64,000 bases of DNA from Nitrospira sp. (GTDB lineage: Bacteria > Nitrospirota > Nitrospiria > Nitrospirales > Nitrospiraceae), in NCBI GenBank assembly GCA_024998595.1, contig JACOEK010000005.1, forward strand, positions 186,001 through 250,000, read 5' to 3'. Within the stretch, counting starts at the first letter, position 1. Each line of letters opens with the position of its first letter. The position numbers and the translations under genes were made by a program. Below, one piece after another: positions 1 to 8,712 of this stretch. A model generated the notes under the pieces. That model was not told the DNA's origin, did not search any database, and worked only from the letters and a program-made list of their open reading frames with translations.

Positions 1-679
1 AGGGAACGCGCGATTCGACCTCGCAATGTTCGAGCGTGCCGCGTCCGGTACGTCCGAGAATCCCTGTGCCATGCGCATCGTCGACATAGATCTCTGCGCC
101 GTACCGTTCCGCAAGGTGCGCCATATCTTTCATCGGGGCAATGTCCCCATCCATGCTGAAAATCCCGTCGGTCACGATCAGGGTACGTTGCGCCGCGGGC
201 CGACGGGCAAGCAGTTGCTCCAGATGATTCATGTCTCCATGACGGTAGACACGAAAGGTGGCTCCGCTCAGACGGCAGCCGTCGACGAGGCTGGCGTGGC
301 AGAGACGGTCGGCGAAGATCAAGCCATCTTTTCCGATCAAGGCAGGAATCGCGCTGATGTTGGCCAGGTATCCGGCGGCAAACGTGAGCGCCGCCTCTGT
401 CCCTTTGAAGCGGGCGAGGGTGTTCTCAAGCGTTTCATGGGGCGTCAGCGTGCCGCAAACCAGGCGTGCCGCGCCGGAGCCAGCTCCATATCGGTGAGTT
501 GCCTCGATCGCGGCATTGACAACCGTCGGGTGCGTGGCCAGGCCGAGATAATTGTTGGAGGAGAGCAAAATGATTTCACGGCCGTCCAGTAGGACCGTTG
601 GTCCCGTCGCCGAAGAGATGGTTCGAAGCCGGCGCAGGAGATGCTGATCATCCAATTTCTTGAGCTGTTGCTTGAACAT
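1..679 (-). CDS. bioF: 8-amino-7-oxononanoate synthase (BioF), partial, C-terminus outside window
   Basis: A minus-strand reading frame starts with ATG at 679 and stays open to the window edge, giving the first 226 residues. It is a fold-type I PLP enzyme of the alpha-oxoamine synthase family, which condenses pimeloyl-thioester with alanine in biotin synthesis. Visible family features are SNNYLGLATHP (about 41-51), GAGSGAARL (65-73), the region TDGIFSMDGDIAP (170-182) and DDAHGTGILG (200-209). The PLP lysine lies beyond the window. Related members (Kbl, other AONS-like enzymes) share these blocks, but the N-terminal length and motif wording fit BioF best. It is transcribed away from the TPR gene at 792. 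Confidence 0.85.
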   Translation of the reverse strand, partial: MFKQQLKKLDDQHLLRRLRTISSATGPTVLLDGREIILLSSNNYLGLATHPTVVNAAIEATHRYGAGSGAARLVCGTLTPHETLENTLARFKGTEAALTFAAGYLANISAIPALIGKDGLIFADRLCHASLVDGCRLSGATFRVYRHGDMNHLEQLLARRPAAQRTLIVTDGIFSMDGDIAPMKDMAHLAERYGAEIYVDDAHGTGILGRTGRGTLEHCEVESRVP

Positions 680-708
680 GGGTGTCTGGATTCGGCGAGG
701 CCAAACAT

Positions 709-738
709 TTGACAAGGCTGACTGGTCCCTAGTATAAG
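709..738 (+). promoter_or_regulatory. sigma-70-type promoter for the TPR membrane protein
   Basis: TTGACA at 709-714, an 18-bp spacer, and TATAAG at 733-738. Start would be near 745, leaving a leader of about 47 nt before the ATG at 792. Confidence 0.6.
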
Positions 739-791
739 GCGCGAGGCTCTAAGAAACGACCTTCTTTTCCAACCGAGACCATCGTTCGACT

Positions 792-1625
792 ATGAGTTAT
801 CGAATCAGGGTTCCTGCAAAAGTTGACCCGCTCGACGAAGCCCACCTCTTGACCGGGGTGGATCGGTTTCTCCATGTGTTGCAGGAACAGCGGCGCGCCG
901 TTTTAGCCGGGCTCGGGGTCGTCCTGGTTGCGGGCGCGGTCGTCGCAGGTGTGATGTGGTACGACTATCAATCCACGTTAAAGGCCAGAGAGCTCGATCA
1001 GGAAGCCACACTGCACTACCTGAACCGGCCCGCAGACGATCCGAAGAAAAGTCACGAACAGCTTGCCCAGGCCATTACACTGTATAAGCAGGTGGTAGAG
1101 CAGTATCCGCGAAGCCCTGCTGCGCCATTGGCGTTGTTTCACCTGGGAAATGCCCAGGTGCTGGCGAATGAAGTTGATGCCGGTATCGAAACATACAAAC
1201 GCTTCATGCTGTTGTATGGCTCCAATACTTCCCTCCTCGGGCTTGTCCAGCAACGGCTGGCCTACGCCTGCCTAGCCAAGGGTGATCGCGACCAGGCGGT
1301 CAAGGCCTTTACGGGTATCCTGGAAGTCCCGGGTGCCCTCAATAAGGATCATGTGCTGTTCGAGTTGGCAAAAATCGAAGAGTCGCAGTCTCGTCCGGAG
1401 GGAGCCCTCGCACATTACCAGGATCTGATGAAGAATTATCCCAACTCGCCCTTCACCAGTGAAGCAGCGGTACGGGTAAAGGTGTTGGAAGTGAAGAAGT
1501 CCCCGGAGACACCAGCGGCAGCTTCTGTAGCGACTCCAGCCGCCACTGCGCCTGCCCCTCAGCAGGAACAGCCCGCCAAGGCCTCGTCCGGCAAGTCGGC
1601 TGCACCAGCCAAGAAAAAGCCCTAG
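792..1625 (+). CDS. Membrane-anchored tetratricopeptide repeat protein (YfgM/BamD-like)
   Basis: 277 residues. A cytoplasmic N-terminus of about 35 residues is followed by one membrane helix (about 37-57, LAGLGVVLVAGAVVAGVMW) and then TPR helices (about 75-225) containing segments such as YPRSPAAPLALFHLGNAQV and YPNSPFTSEAAVRVKVLE. The tail is Ala/Pro/Lys-rich and low in complexity (about 235-277). This layout matches YfgM-like TPR_21 proteins that assist secreted or envelope proteins, with the TPR part in the periplasm. The exact partner cannot be told from the sequence. It has its own promoter and faces the convergent transglycosylase gene. Confidence 0.7.
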   Translation: MSYRIRVPAKVDPLDEAHLLTGVDRFLHVLQEQRRAVLAGLGVVLVAGAVVAGVMWYDYQSTLKARELDQEATLHYLNRPADDPKKSHEQLAQAITLYKQVVEQYPRSPAAPLALFHLGNAQVLANEVDAGIETYKRFMLLYGSNTSLLGLVQQRLAYACLAKGDRDQAVKAFTGILEVPGALNKDHVLFELAKIEESQSRPEGALAHYQDLMKNYPNSPFTSEAAVRVKVLEVKKSPETPAAASVATPAATAPAPQQEQPAKASSGKSAAPAKKKP

Positions 1626-1662
1626 CGCTGCTCCTCTGAAAACTCAGGAGTGATGCGTTGCG

Positions 1663-3063
1663 CTAGTTCGCGATGACCAGACGGCTTCCTGCCTTGATGG
1701 TAGGGCCAGTCAGGTTGTTATTAGACTTGAGTGTTTTGACGGAGATGTTGAATCGCTTGGCGATTTTCTCAAGAGAATCGCCAACCCGGACTCGATACCA
1801 ATGTCCGGAATCAGTCTCATTCTTGAAATGCCGGCCTTTGACCTGAACCGGCATTGGCAGCGGCGGAAACTTGTGGGTCGGAGCCCGCTCCAGCAATTGT
1901 TCCACCTTCTCTCTAGTGCCCACGGGGATCTTCAAGTGATATTCGGGATCATCCGGGGGCGTGGCATCGCGCCGTAATTCCGGGTTGAGCACCTTCAGTT
2001 CCTGGTACGAAATTCCAGTGACATTGGCGATGGCTTTGAAGTGGATAGGGCGTCTCACGACCACTTCTTCGAATTGATGCGGCCGCACGTCGTTTTGGGG
2101 GAAGCCGTACCGATCCGGGTTCTTGGCAATGATGGTTGCCGCCATAAACCGCGGCACATACTCCTTCGTTTCCCGCCGGATGAGCCTGGTTTTGGCAATG
2201 TCTGAAAAGCTTTCTGCTTGCGCCGTATGCAGGGCCCTCATCACCTTGCCCTCTCCGGCATTGTACGCGGCCATCGCCAGCGGCCAGGTGCCGAACAAAT
2301 CGTAGAGGTCGCGCAGATAACGAGCGGCCGCCACCGTCGACTTCACCGGATCCCTGCGCTCATCCACGTAACTGTCCACTCGCAGACCATAGACCTTGGC
2401 GGTGCCTTTCATGAATTGCCAGGGGCCAGCAGCCCGGGCGCGTGAGTACGCGTGGGGATTAAATCCGCTTTCGACCAAAGACAGATAGATCAGGTCGCTC
2501 GGCAGCTGGAATTCGGAGAAGATGCTATCGACCAGCGGTCGGTAATGGCTGAGCCTGATGAGCCACTGCTCGAATCGGTTGCGGATAGATACATTGAAGA
2601 ACCGGATATGGCCTTGCACGGAAGGGTCGAGCACGATCGGGACGTTGTATTCGGATACATTTTCTGAGTCGGAACCTTGCTCGGCGGCTGCTTCCTGAAT
2701 GACTTCAGCCGGAGGTGTCAGCAAGTCGGCAAACCGTGCGGTGGTGCCGCTCAAAGGCTTGAGTTGAAGTAACGCTTCAGCCGGCGGGACTTCCGTAGAC
2801 GGTTCGCTGGCAATGGCCGCCGGGGGCTCGGAAGCCTCCAATTCTGCGGCCGCGGTACGATCTTCTTCCTCTAAGATGTAGTCAGGTTCTTGAGCAGGGG
2901 GCTGGATGTTTTCTTGTGACGGAACTTCTAATGTGAGCGCGGGCTCCATTTGTAGGGGCATTGTGGACTCTGCCCCTACATGACCAGTCCAAGAGAGAGA
3001 GAGTAGACAAGCGAAAAGAAGCGACAGAGGCGGAACGCCGGCGCCGGAAAAACGTGTATCCAT
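1663..3063 (-). CDS. Membrane-bound lytic murein transglycosylase, MltD-like, with LysM
   Basis: 466 residues with an N-terminal signal peptide (hydrophobic 10-29, ending near GHVGAES). A Pro/Glu-rich linker (about 38-130) leads to an SLT-type catalytic domain. The catalytic glutamate is E198 in SLVESGFNPHAYS, followed by AAGPWQFM and the AAYNAGEGKV motif. A degenerate LysM lies around 345-375 and a clear C-terminal LysM around 422-466 (WYRVRVGDSLEKIAKRF). The family cleaves peptidoglycan glycan strands to 1,6-anhydro-MurNAc products. The AmgK/MurU-like recycling genes at the far end of the window would act on that kind of product. Divergent promoters separate it from the aminotransferase gene. 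Confidence 0.85.
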   Translation of the reverse strand: MDTRFSGAGVPPLSLLFACLLSLSWTGHVGAESTMPLQMEPALTLEVPSQENIQPPAQEPDYILEEEDRTAAAELEASEPPAAIASEPSTEVPPAEALLQLKPLSGTTARFADLLTPPAEVIQEAAAEQGSDSENVSEYNVPIVLDPSVQGHIRFFNVSIRNRFEQWLIRLSHYRPLVDSIFSEFQLPSDLIYLSLVESGFNPHAYSRARAAGPWQFMKGTAKVYGLRVDSYVDERRDPVKSTVAAARYLRDLYDLFGTWPLAMAAYNAGEGKVMRALHTAQAESFSDIAKTRLIRRETKEYVPRFMAATIIAKNPDRYGFPQNDVRPHQFEEVVVRRPIHFKAIANVTGISYQELKVLNPELRRDATPPDDPEYHLKIPVGTREKVEQLLERAPTHKFPPLPMPVQVKGRHFKNETDSGHWYRVRVGDSLEKIAKRFNISVKTLKSNNNLTGPTIKAGSRLVIAN

Positions 3064-3116
3064 AGGGTACCCACTAGACGGTTCAGGGAAGGTGAGATGA
3101 CCGACTCCTAAATGGT

Positions 3117-3145
3117 AGCCTATCGAGGAGGTAACAACTTGTCAA
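3117..3145 (-). promoter_or_regulatory. sigma-70-type promoter for the MltD-like gene
   Basis: On the minus strand: TTGACA (3145-3140), exactly 17 bp, then TAGGCT (3122-3117), about 54 bp before the ATG at 3063. It matches the TTGACA-17-TAGNNT form of the divergent promoter at 3285-3313. Confidence 0.5.
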
Positions 3146-3284
3146 GAAATTGAGGGAGTTGAGTTGCCGGTGGAGCGCGGGCTGTGAGCGGGCAGCGTCC
3201 TTTCCTCACCAACATTCCGAATGCGGCCCCTCAGTCAATGCAGTGAAGTCGCTGAAAAGATGAGCATCTTCATAGGTCCTTACC

Positions 3285-3313
3285 TTGACACCTCCGGGGG
3301 GCTATGGTAGCGT
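3285..3313 (+). promoter_or_regulatory. sigma-70-type promoter for the aminotransferase-serA operon
   Basis: TTGACA at 3285-3290, 17 bp, TAGCGT at 3308-3313. Transcription would begin near 3320, downstream of the ATG at 3304. This argues for ATG 3370 as the true start of the aminotransferase. Confidence 0.55.
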
Positions 3314-3369
3314 ACGCCCCTTCTAAATCCCTGACATTGTTCGTTCCGTACAGCGAGGAGGATCGTCCC

Positions 3370-4515
3370 ATGCTCAAACGGTATTTGCTGGCTCCCGGCC
3401 CCACCCCCGTTCCCCCGGAGGTGCTGCTGGCCATGGCCAGACCGATGATTCATCACCGGGCTCCCGAGTTCGATAAATTGTTTGCCGAGGTTCGTGAGGA
3501 CCTGAAGTGGCTCTTCCAGACGCGGAATGATGTCTTGATCCTCGCGGCATCCGGCACCGGTGGCATGGAAGGATCCGTTTCAAATTTCCTCTCTCCTGGC
3601 GATAAAGCGCTGACGATCAACGGCGGCAAATTCGGTGAGCGGTGGACGAAGCTCTGTAAGACGTTTGGCGCGCAGGTGACTGAGTTGAAGGTTGAGTGGG
3701 GACGTGCCATCGACCCGCAGGCCGTCGCCGATGCCTTGAAGAAAGACCCTTCAATCAAGGCTGTGTACGTACAAGCCAGCGAAACCTCTACGGCTGTCGC
3801 ACACGACGTTAAAGCCCTCGCCGAAATCGTCAAACAGTACGAAGACACCATTCTCGTGGTGGATGCGATTACGGCCCTGGGAGTGCTTGACCTCAAGACC
3901 GATGCCTGGGGCCTCGACGTGGTCATCACCGGCTCGCAGAAGGCGTTAATGCTGCCACCAGGCTTGGCCTTTGCCAGCGTGAGCGACAAGGCCTGGCGTT
4001 TGGCCGACAAGGCGAAGAATGCCGCCTTCTATTTCAATTTCAAGCGGGAGCGGGAGAATCAGCAGAAGAGTACCACTGCCTATACGCCGGCGGTCTCCCT
4101 GATCTTGGGCCTGAAGGAAGTGATGAACATTCTGAAGGCCGAAGGATTGGAAGCCGTCTTCGCCCGTCATGCGATGTTGGCGACGGCCATGCGAGAGGGC
4201 GTCAAGGCGGCGGGGCTCTCCATTTTTCCGCAGGAGCGGCCAAGCGATGCATTAACCGCGATATCGGCGCCGGAAGGCGTGGATGGCCAGGCGGTCTATA
4301 AAAACTTGCGCACCCAGTACGGTATGACGGCCGCAGGTGGCCAGGACCATCTGAAGGGCAAGATCTTCCGCATCTCGCATATGGGGTATATCGATAGCTT
4401 TGACGTCATCACGGCCCTGGCTGCGGTGGAGATGGTCATCAAGGGGCTGGGGTATCCCGTGAAGCTGGGGAGCGGTGTGGCCAAAGCTCAAGAAATTATT
4501 ATGGGGAAGTCATAG
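3370..4515 (+). CDS. Class V aminotransferase (serine/alanine-glyoxylate type), candidate phosphoserine aminotransferase
   Basis: 381 residues from ATG 3370, chosen because GAGGAGG lies at good spacing and the promoter at 3285-3313 rules out the longer frame from 3304. It is a fold-type I PLP enzyme of the AGT/SPT branch. The N-terminus LLAPGPTPVPPEV is typical, the glycine-rich SGTGGMEGSV sits at about 61-70, and the PLP lysine is K191 in TGSQKALMLPPG. The gene ends 28 bp before serA and is very likely co-transcribed with it. Class V enzymes of this type beside serA are thought to supply the phosphoserine aminotransferase step where a classical SerC is absent. That role is inferred; serine-glyoxylate or alanine-glyoxylate transamination is the alternative. 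Confidence 0.8.
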   Translation: MLKRYLLAPGPTPVPPEVLLAMARPMIHHRAPEFDKLFAEVREDLKWLFQTRNDVLILAASGTGGMEGSVSNFLSPGDKALTINGGKFGERWTKLCKTFGAQVTELKVEWGRAIDPQAVADALKKDPSIKAVYVQASETSTAVAHDVKALAEIVKQYEDTILVVDAITALGVLDLKTDAWGLDVVITGSQKALMLPPGLAFASVSDKAWRLADKAKNAAFYFNFKRERENQQKSTTAYTPAVSLILGLKEVMNILKAEGLEAVFARHAMLATAMREGVKAAGLSIFPQERPSDALTAISAPEGVDGQAVYKNLRTQYGMTAAGGQDHLKGKIFRISHMGYIDSFDVITALAAVEMVIKGLGYPVKLGSGVAKAQEIIMGKS

Positions 4516-4543
4516 ACTCACCTTCAGGTAGGGCACCACGACA

Positions 4544-6136
4544 ATGAAAATCTTGGTCAGCGACAGTCTTTCGAAGCAGGGTGTAGAGGTATTGGAGAAG
4601 GCCGGCTTTACGGTCGTGGTGAAAACCAAGCTGCCTAAAGAGGAGCTGCTGAAAGAGATCAAGGATGCGGACGGCCTGATCGTCCGCTCCGGTACGAAAG
4701 TGACAGCAGAACTTATTGCTGCGGCGAGTTGTCTGAAGGTGGTCGGCCGTGCCGGTTCCGGTCTGGACAATGTCGATACGCCCGCCGCAACCCGTCGCGG
4801 CATCGTGGTCATGAATACGCCAGGGGGCAACACGGTGACCACCGCTGAGCACACGATGGCTATGATTTTTTCCATGTCCCGCCGCATTCCGCAAGCGACC
4901 GCATCGACGAAAGGCGGAAAGTGGGAAAAAGAAAAGTTCATGGGCGTTGAGTTGTACAACAAGGTGCTCGGCATCGTGGGTGTCGGCCAAATAGGCGGGT
5001 ATCTCACGAAGCTCGCTCAGGGAGTCGGCATGCAGGTGATGGCCTACGACCCGTATCTCGCGCCTGAGCGCGCGCAGAAGATGGGCGTCTCCATCGTGGA
5101 ATTGGATGAATTGTTCCGACGCGCCGATGTCATCTCGGTCCATACGCCACTGACCCCGGAAACCAAGTCCCTCATCAACGCACAGGCTATCGCCAAAATG
5201 AAAACCGGTGTGATGATCGCCAACTGCGCCCGTGGCGGAATTGTGCACGAAGGGGATCTTTGCGAAGCCCTGAAGTCCAAAAAAGTCGCCGCGGCGGCAT
5301 TCGACGTATTCGAAGATGAGCCGGTGAAGTCGGATAATCCGCTCCTGGCGCTCGATAATTTCATTTGTTCTCCGCACATTGGCGCGTCCACGACTGAGGC
5401 GCAGGAAAATGTCGCGGTCGGAATTGCCGAACAGATTGTCGAATATTTTACGAAAGGGATCGCCCGTGGCGCGGTCAATATTCCTTCCGTGTCTCCGGAG
5501 CTCTTGCCACAGCTCCAGCCCTACCTCTCGCTGGGTGAACGAGTGGGCCTGTTGCAGGCTCAATTATTGGAGGGCGGTTTAGAGCGGTTGACGGTCGAAT
5601 ACAGCGGAGAAGTGGCCGGATTGAATGTCGCCCCGTTGACGATTGCGGTCTTGAAAGGGCTCCTGACGCCCATCCTCGAAGATCCGGTCAACTATGTGAA
5701 TGCGCCGGTCGTCGCCAAAGAGCGCGGGATCGAAGTGAAGGAAGTGAAGATCAACGATGCCGGCGACTTTACCAGTGTGATTCGCGTTCGGGTTGAGGCC
5801 GGCAAGAAATCCCATCAGGTAGCAGGGACCCTGTATCACCGCAAGGACCCGCGCATCATTGAGATTGATGAATTCAAGGTCGAGGTGGTGCCGGATAACC
5901 ATCTGTTATTGATCCTCAATGAGGATCGTCCGGGAGTGATCGGCACGGTCGGGCATATTCTTGGGGACCACAACATCAATATTGCGCGCATGCAGTGCTC
6001 ACGTGAAGAGCGTGGCGGCAAAGCCCTGTTGATTTTTGGGCTGGATGCGCCCCTGCCTGCGCCGGTGCTCGAGCAGATCACGAACAGCAAGCACATCCTT
6101 TCCGTAAAGGTCGCCGACCTGTCGAAAGGTCTGTAG
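4544..6136 (+). CDS. serA: D-3-phosphoglycerate dehydrogenase
   Basis: 530 residues, the long SerA form. It oxidises 3-phosphoglycerate to 3-phosphohydroxypyruvate, the first step of serine synthesis. The split substrate domain is followed by the NAD motif GIVGVGQIG (143-151). The catalytic arginine lies in NCARGGIV and the histidine in SPHIGAST. An intervening domain follows, and a C-terminal ACT domain (about 455-530, with LNEDRPGVIGTVGHIL) is the usual site of serine feedback control. It lies just downstream of the class V aminotransferase. The window shows no serB. Confidence 0.95.
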   Translation: MKILVSDSLSKQGVEVLEKAGFTVVVKTKLPKEELLKEIKDADGLIVRSGTKVTAELIAAASCLKVVGRAGSGLDNVDTPAATRRGIVVMNTPGGNTVTTAEHTMAMIFSMSRRIPQATASTKGGKWEKEKFMGVELYNKVLGIVGVGQIGGYLTKLAQGVGMQVMAYDPYLAPERAQKMGVSIVELDELFRRADVISVHTPLTPETKSLINAQAIAKMKTGVMIANCARGGIVHEGDLCEALKSKKVAAAAFDVFEDEPVKSDNPLLALDNFICSPHIGASTTEAQENVAVGIAEQIVEYFTKGIARGAVNIPSVSPELLPQLQPYLSLGERVGLLQAQLLEGGLERLTVEYSGEVAGLNVAPLTIAVLKGLLTPILEDPVNYVNAPVVAKERGIEVKEVKINDAGDFTSVIRVRVEAGKKSHQVAGTLYHRKDPRIIEIDEFKVEVVPDNHLLLILNEDRPGVIGTVGHILGDHNINIARMQCSREERGGKALLIFGLDAPLPAPVLEQITNSKHILSVKVADLSKGL

Positions 6137-6154
6137 ATTGCCCGGCAGTCGATC

Positions 6155-7279
6155 ATGGGCTCCCTTTCGTTGAAGGCCTCTGTTTCTTCCACGTCTCTAG
6201 TGGCCGGTCGGGAACGGTCGCTCATTCCGGTCGGAATGAGCACCATCCTTCCCGCCGCAGCTCGACGCATTCGGCATCTCGAGCAGACCCTGCTCGCCGT
6301 TCTTGCCCGCGGTGGATACGAAGAAATCATCCTGCCGATGTTCGAGTATCTGGACGTCCTCGCGCCCGGTCTTGAAGCGGAACTTCTCGAAAAGTGTTAT
6401 CAGTTGGTCGATCGGACGACGGGCCGCCTGATGGTGCTGCGCCCGGACGCAACCGCACAGATTGCCAGAACCGTCGCCATGGGGATGATGGGTACACAGC
6501 TTCCGTTGCGCTTGTGTTATCGCACCTCTGTCTTTCGGTACGAACGAGAACACGCAGGGCGCGACCGTGAGATTTTTCAAGTCGGCGCGGAACTCATCGG
6601 GGTTGATGGGGTGGCTGGGGACGCCGAAGTGCTGACACTTCTATTAGACTGTCTCAGTCAAGTGGGGCTCACATCGTTTAAGGTTGCCGTTGGTCATGTC
6701 GGGTTCTTTACTGCTCTGCTTGTCCGGTCCGGTCTCTCATCCGAAGGTCAGAAACGCGGAGAACAAGCGGCTGCTCGCAAAGACATCCCACTCCTCGAAG
6801 AACTGCTGGTGCGGGAGGGGATGGCGCGATCAACAAGACGCGTCATTCTTGAGGTGCTGGAATTATGCGGCGGTCCTGAAGTCCTGTCGCGCGGACGTCA
6901 ACTGGTAGGGCGGGATAAGGCCCTGTTGAAACCGCTCGATCGGCTGGCCCAGGTCTATGAACGATTGGTATCACCGGGACAGGAATCCGTCTTGATCGAT
7001 CTGGGAGAGTTCCGCGGCTTTGAATACTATGACGGAATTGTCTTTGATGTCTTTGCGCCGGGTATAGGGGCGGAATTGGGTGGTGGCGGCCGTTATGACC
7101 ATTTGATGGGACGCTTCGGTCGCACGGCGGCATCCACGGGGTTTGCCCTGGACGTCGATCGGGTCTTCCGAGCCATCGATTCCTCGGTCCGTCCCCCGTC
7201 GCCCGATGCGACGGTATCCAAAGTGGGTCGCAGGACATCGACCTCTTCCGCGCCTCGACGAAGAAGGAGTCGGGCATGA
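6155..7279 (+). CDS. hisZ: ATP phosphoribosyltransferase regulatory subunit HisZ
   Basis: 374 residues resembling the catalytic core of histidyl-tRNA synthetase but without its anticodon-binding domain. The class II motifs are visible: LRPDATAQIART, CYRTSVFRYEREHAGRDREIFQ and EFRGFEYYDGIVFDVF followed by GGGGRYDHLM. HisZ partners a short-form HisG, which is not in this window, to start histidine synthesis and to sense histidine. The last 25 or so residues are Ser/Arg-rich and look like an unstructured tail. The stop overlaps the dnaB start (ATGA), so the two are translationally coupled. A true HisS is less likely given the missing C-terminal domain. Confidence 0.85.
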   Translation: MGSLSLKASVSSTSLVAGRERSLIPVGMSTILPAAARRIRHLEQTLLAVLARGGYEEIILPMFEYLDVLAPGLEAELLEKCYQLVDRTTGRLMVLRPDATAQIARTVAMGMMGTQLPLRLCYRTSVFRYEREHAGRDREIFQVGAELIGVDGVAGDAEVLTLLLDCLSQVGLTSFKVAVGHVGFFTALLVRSGLSSEGQKRGEQAAARKDIPLLEELLVREGMARSTRRVILEVLELCGGPEVLSRGRQLVGRDKALLKPLDRLAQVYERLVSPGQESVLIDLGEFRGFEYYDGIVFDVFAPGIGAELGGGGRYDHLMGRFGRTAASTGFALDVDRVFRAIDSSVRPPSPDATVSKVGRRTSTSSAPRRRRSRA

Positions 7280-8631
7280 AATCGCTCTCGGCCGTTGATC
7301 TAACGGCGCCACGGCTTCCGCCACAAAACCTCGAGGCTGAGCAGTCTGTGCTGGGCGGGATTCTGTTGGACAACACGGCCATGGCGAAGGCCATGGAGGT
7401 GTTGACGGACCAGGAATTCTACCGGACTGCCCACCGCAAGATTTATCAGGCCATGTTGGAACTCTCCGACCGTGGCGAGGTAATTGATCAGATCACGTTG
7501 ACGGAATGCCTGAAGGGGCGTTCGGAGTTAGATGCGGTGGGCGGATCGGCCTATCTTGCCGAACTGGTGCAGGCCGTACCGACCGCCGCCAACATTCGGT
7601 ATCACAGCAAGATCGTTCGGGACAAAGCCCTGTTGCGGGGGCTCATTGAAACTTCAACGGAAGTCATCACCCGGGGGTACGACGGCACGGCGGCAGTCGA
7701 CGAGTTGCTCGATTTTGCCGAACGCTCTGTCTTTGGGCTCGCCCAGGGCAAGCTCGATCGCTCCTTTACCCAGGTCAACCAGATCATCAAGGAAAGCCTT
7801 GATGTCGTGGATAAGTTGTCCAAGCGGAAAGAGCGGGTCACCGGGGTGCCGACCGGATATATTGATTTGGATGATCTGACGGCCGGGTTGCAGCCGTCGG
7901 ATTTAATCATCGTGGCCGGACGGCCGAGCATGGGGAAGACCAGTTTGGCTCTTGGCATGGCCCAACATGCCGCCTTGCATGCCGGGACGGTCGTAGGAAT
8001 TTTCAGCCTCGAAATGTCCAAGCCGCAATTGGTGCTTCGTATGCTGAGCTCCGAAGCCCGTGTCGATTCGCACGCGCTCCGCACCGGCAGACTGCAAAAG
8101 GAAGACTGGTGGCGACTGGCTGAAGCGGCCGGCAAGCTTGAGCAGGCGCCGATCTTCATCGATGACTCCGGAGCGGTGACGGTGCAGCAGATGCGCGGCA
8201 AGGCCAGGCGGCTGAAGGCCGAGCGGGGCCTCGATCTGTTGATTGTGGACTATCTCCAGCTCATGCAGGGCAAGAGCGATTCCGAATCGCGCCAGCAGGA
8301 AATTTCCGACATCTCACGGTCCTTGAAAAGTCTGGCCAAGGAGTTGAATGTCCCGGTCATTGCCTTATCGCAGTTGAGCCGAGCCGTCGAGGCGAGAAAA
8401 CCGCCGGTGCCGATGCTAGCGGACTTGCGCGAGAGCGGCGCCATCGAACAGGATGCCGACGTGGTCATGTTCATTTATCGGGAAGAAGTCTATGAGCCGG
8501 CCACGGAACGGAAGGGAATTGCCGAGATTCTCGTCAGTAAACACCGCAACGGGCCGATCGGCAAACGGGAATTGTTCTTTCACGACCGGTTTGCCAAGTT
8601 TGAGAACCTCGAAACGCGCGAGACGGTTTGA
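7276..8631 (+). CDS. dnaB: Replicative DNA helicase DnaB
   Basis: 451 residues, normal length and without an intein. The N-terminal DnaB domain (about 14-115, starting PPQNLEAEQSVLGGIL) is followed by a linker and the RecA-like motor. Walker A is GRPSMGKTS (215-223), Walker B is LLIVDYLQLM, and the C-terminal region has LADLRESGAIEQDADVV. It is the hexameric 5'-3' helicase of the replication fork. It overlaps hisZ by 4 bp. The promoter of the next gene sits across its stop codon. Confidence 0.97.
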   Translation: MKSLSAVDLTAPRLPPQNLEAEQSVLGGILLDNTAMAKAMEVLTDQEFYRTAHRKIYQAMLELSDRGEVIDQITLTECLKGRSELDAVGGSAYLAELVQAVPTAANIRYHSKIVRDKALLRGLIETSTEVITRGYDGTAAVDELLDFAERSVFGLAQGKLDRSFTQVNQIIKESLDVVDKLSKRKERVTGVPTGYIDLDDLTAGLQPSDLIIVAGRPSMGKTSLALGMAQHAALHAGTVVGIFSLEMSKPQLVLRMLSSEARVDSHALRTGRLQKEDWWRLAEAAGKLEQAPIFIDDSGAVTVQQMRGKARRLKAERGLDLLIVDYLQLMQGKSDSESRQQEISDISRSLKSLAKELNVPVIALSQLSRAVEARKPPVPMLADLRESGAIEQDADVVMFIYREEVYEPATERKGIAEILVSKHRNGPIGKRELFFHDRFAKFENLETRETV

Positions 8632-8657
8632 CGCGTTCTTTCTGGGGCCGGTATAAT
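8628..8657 (+). promoter_or_regulatory. sigma-70-type promoter for the TPR lipoprotein
   Basis: TTGACG at 8628-8633 overlapping the dnaB stop, 18 bp, and a perfect TATAAT at 8652-8657. It leaves a leader of about 48 nt to the GTG at 8713. Confidence 0.65.
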
Positions 8658-8712
8658 TCCGCAGCGTTTTCGTGACCTCGAACATTCCCCCTGCAAGTTG
8701 AGCGGATGAATT

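Noticed and set aside
4499-5563. 354-codon open frame on the minus strand
   Set aside because: Antisense shadow of serA.
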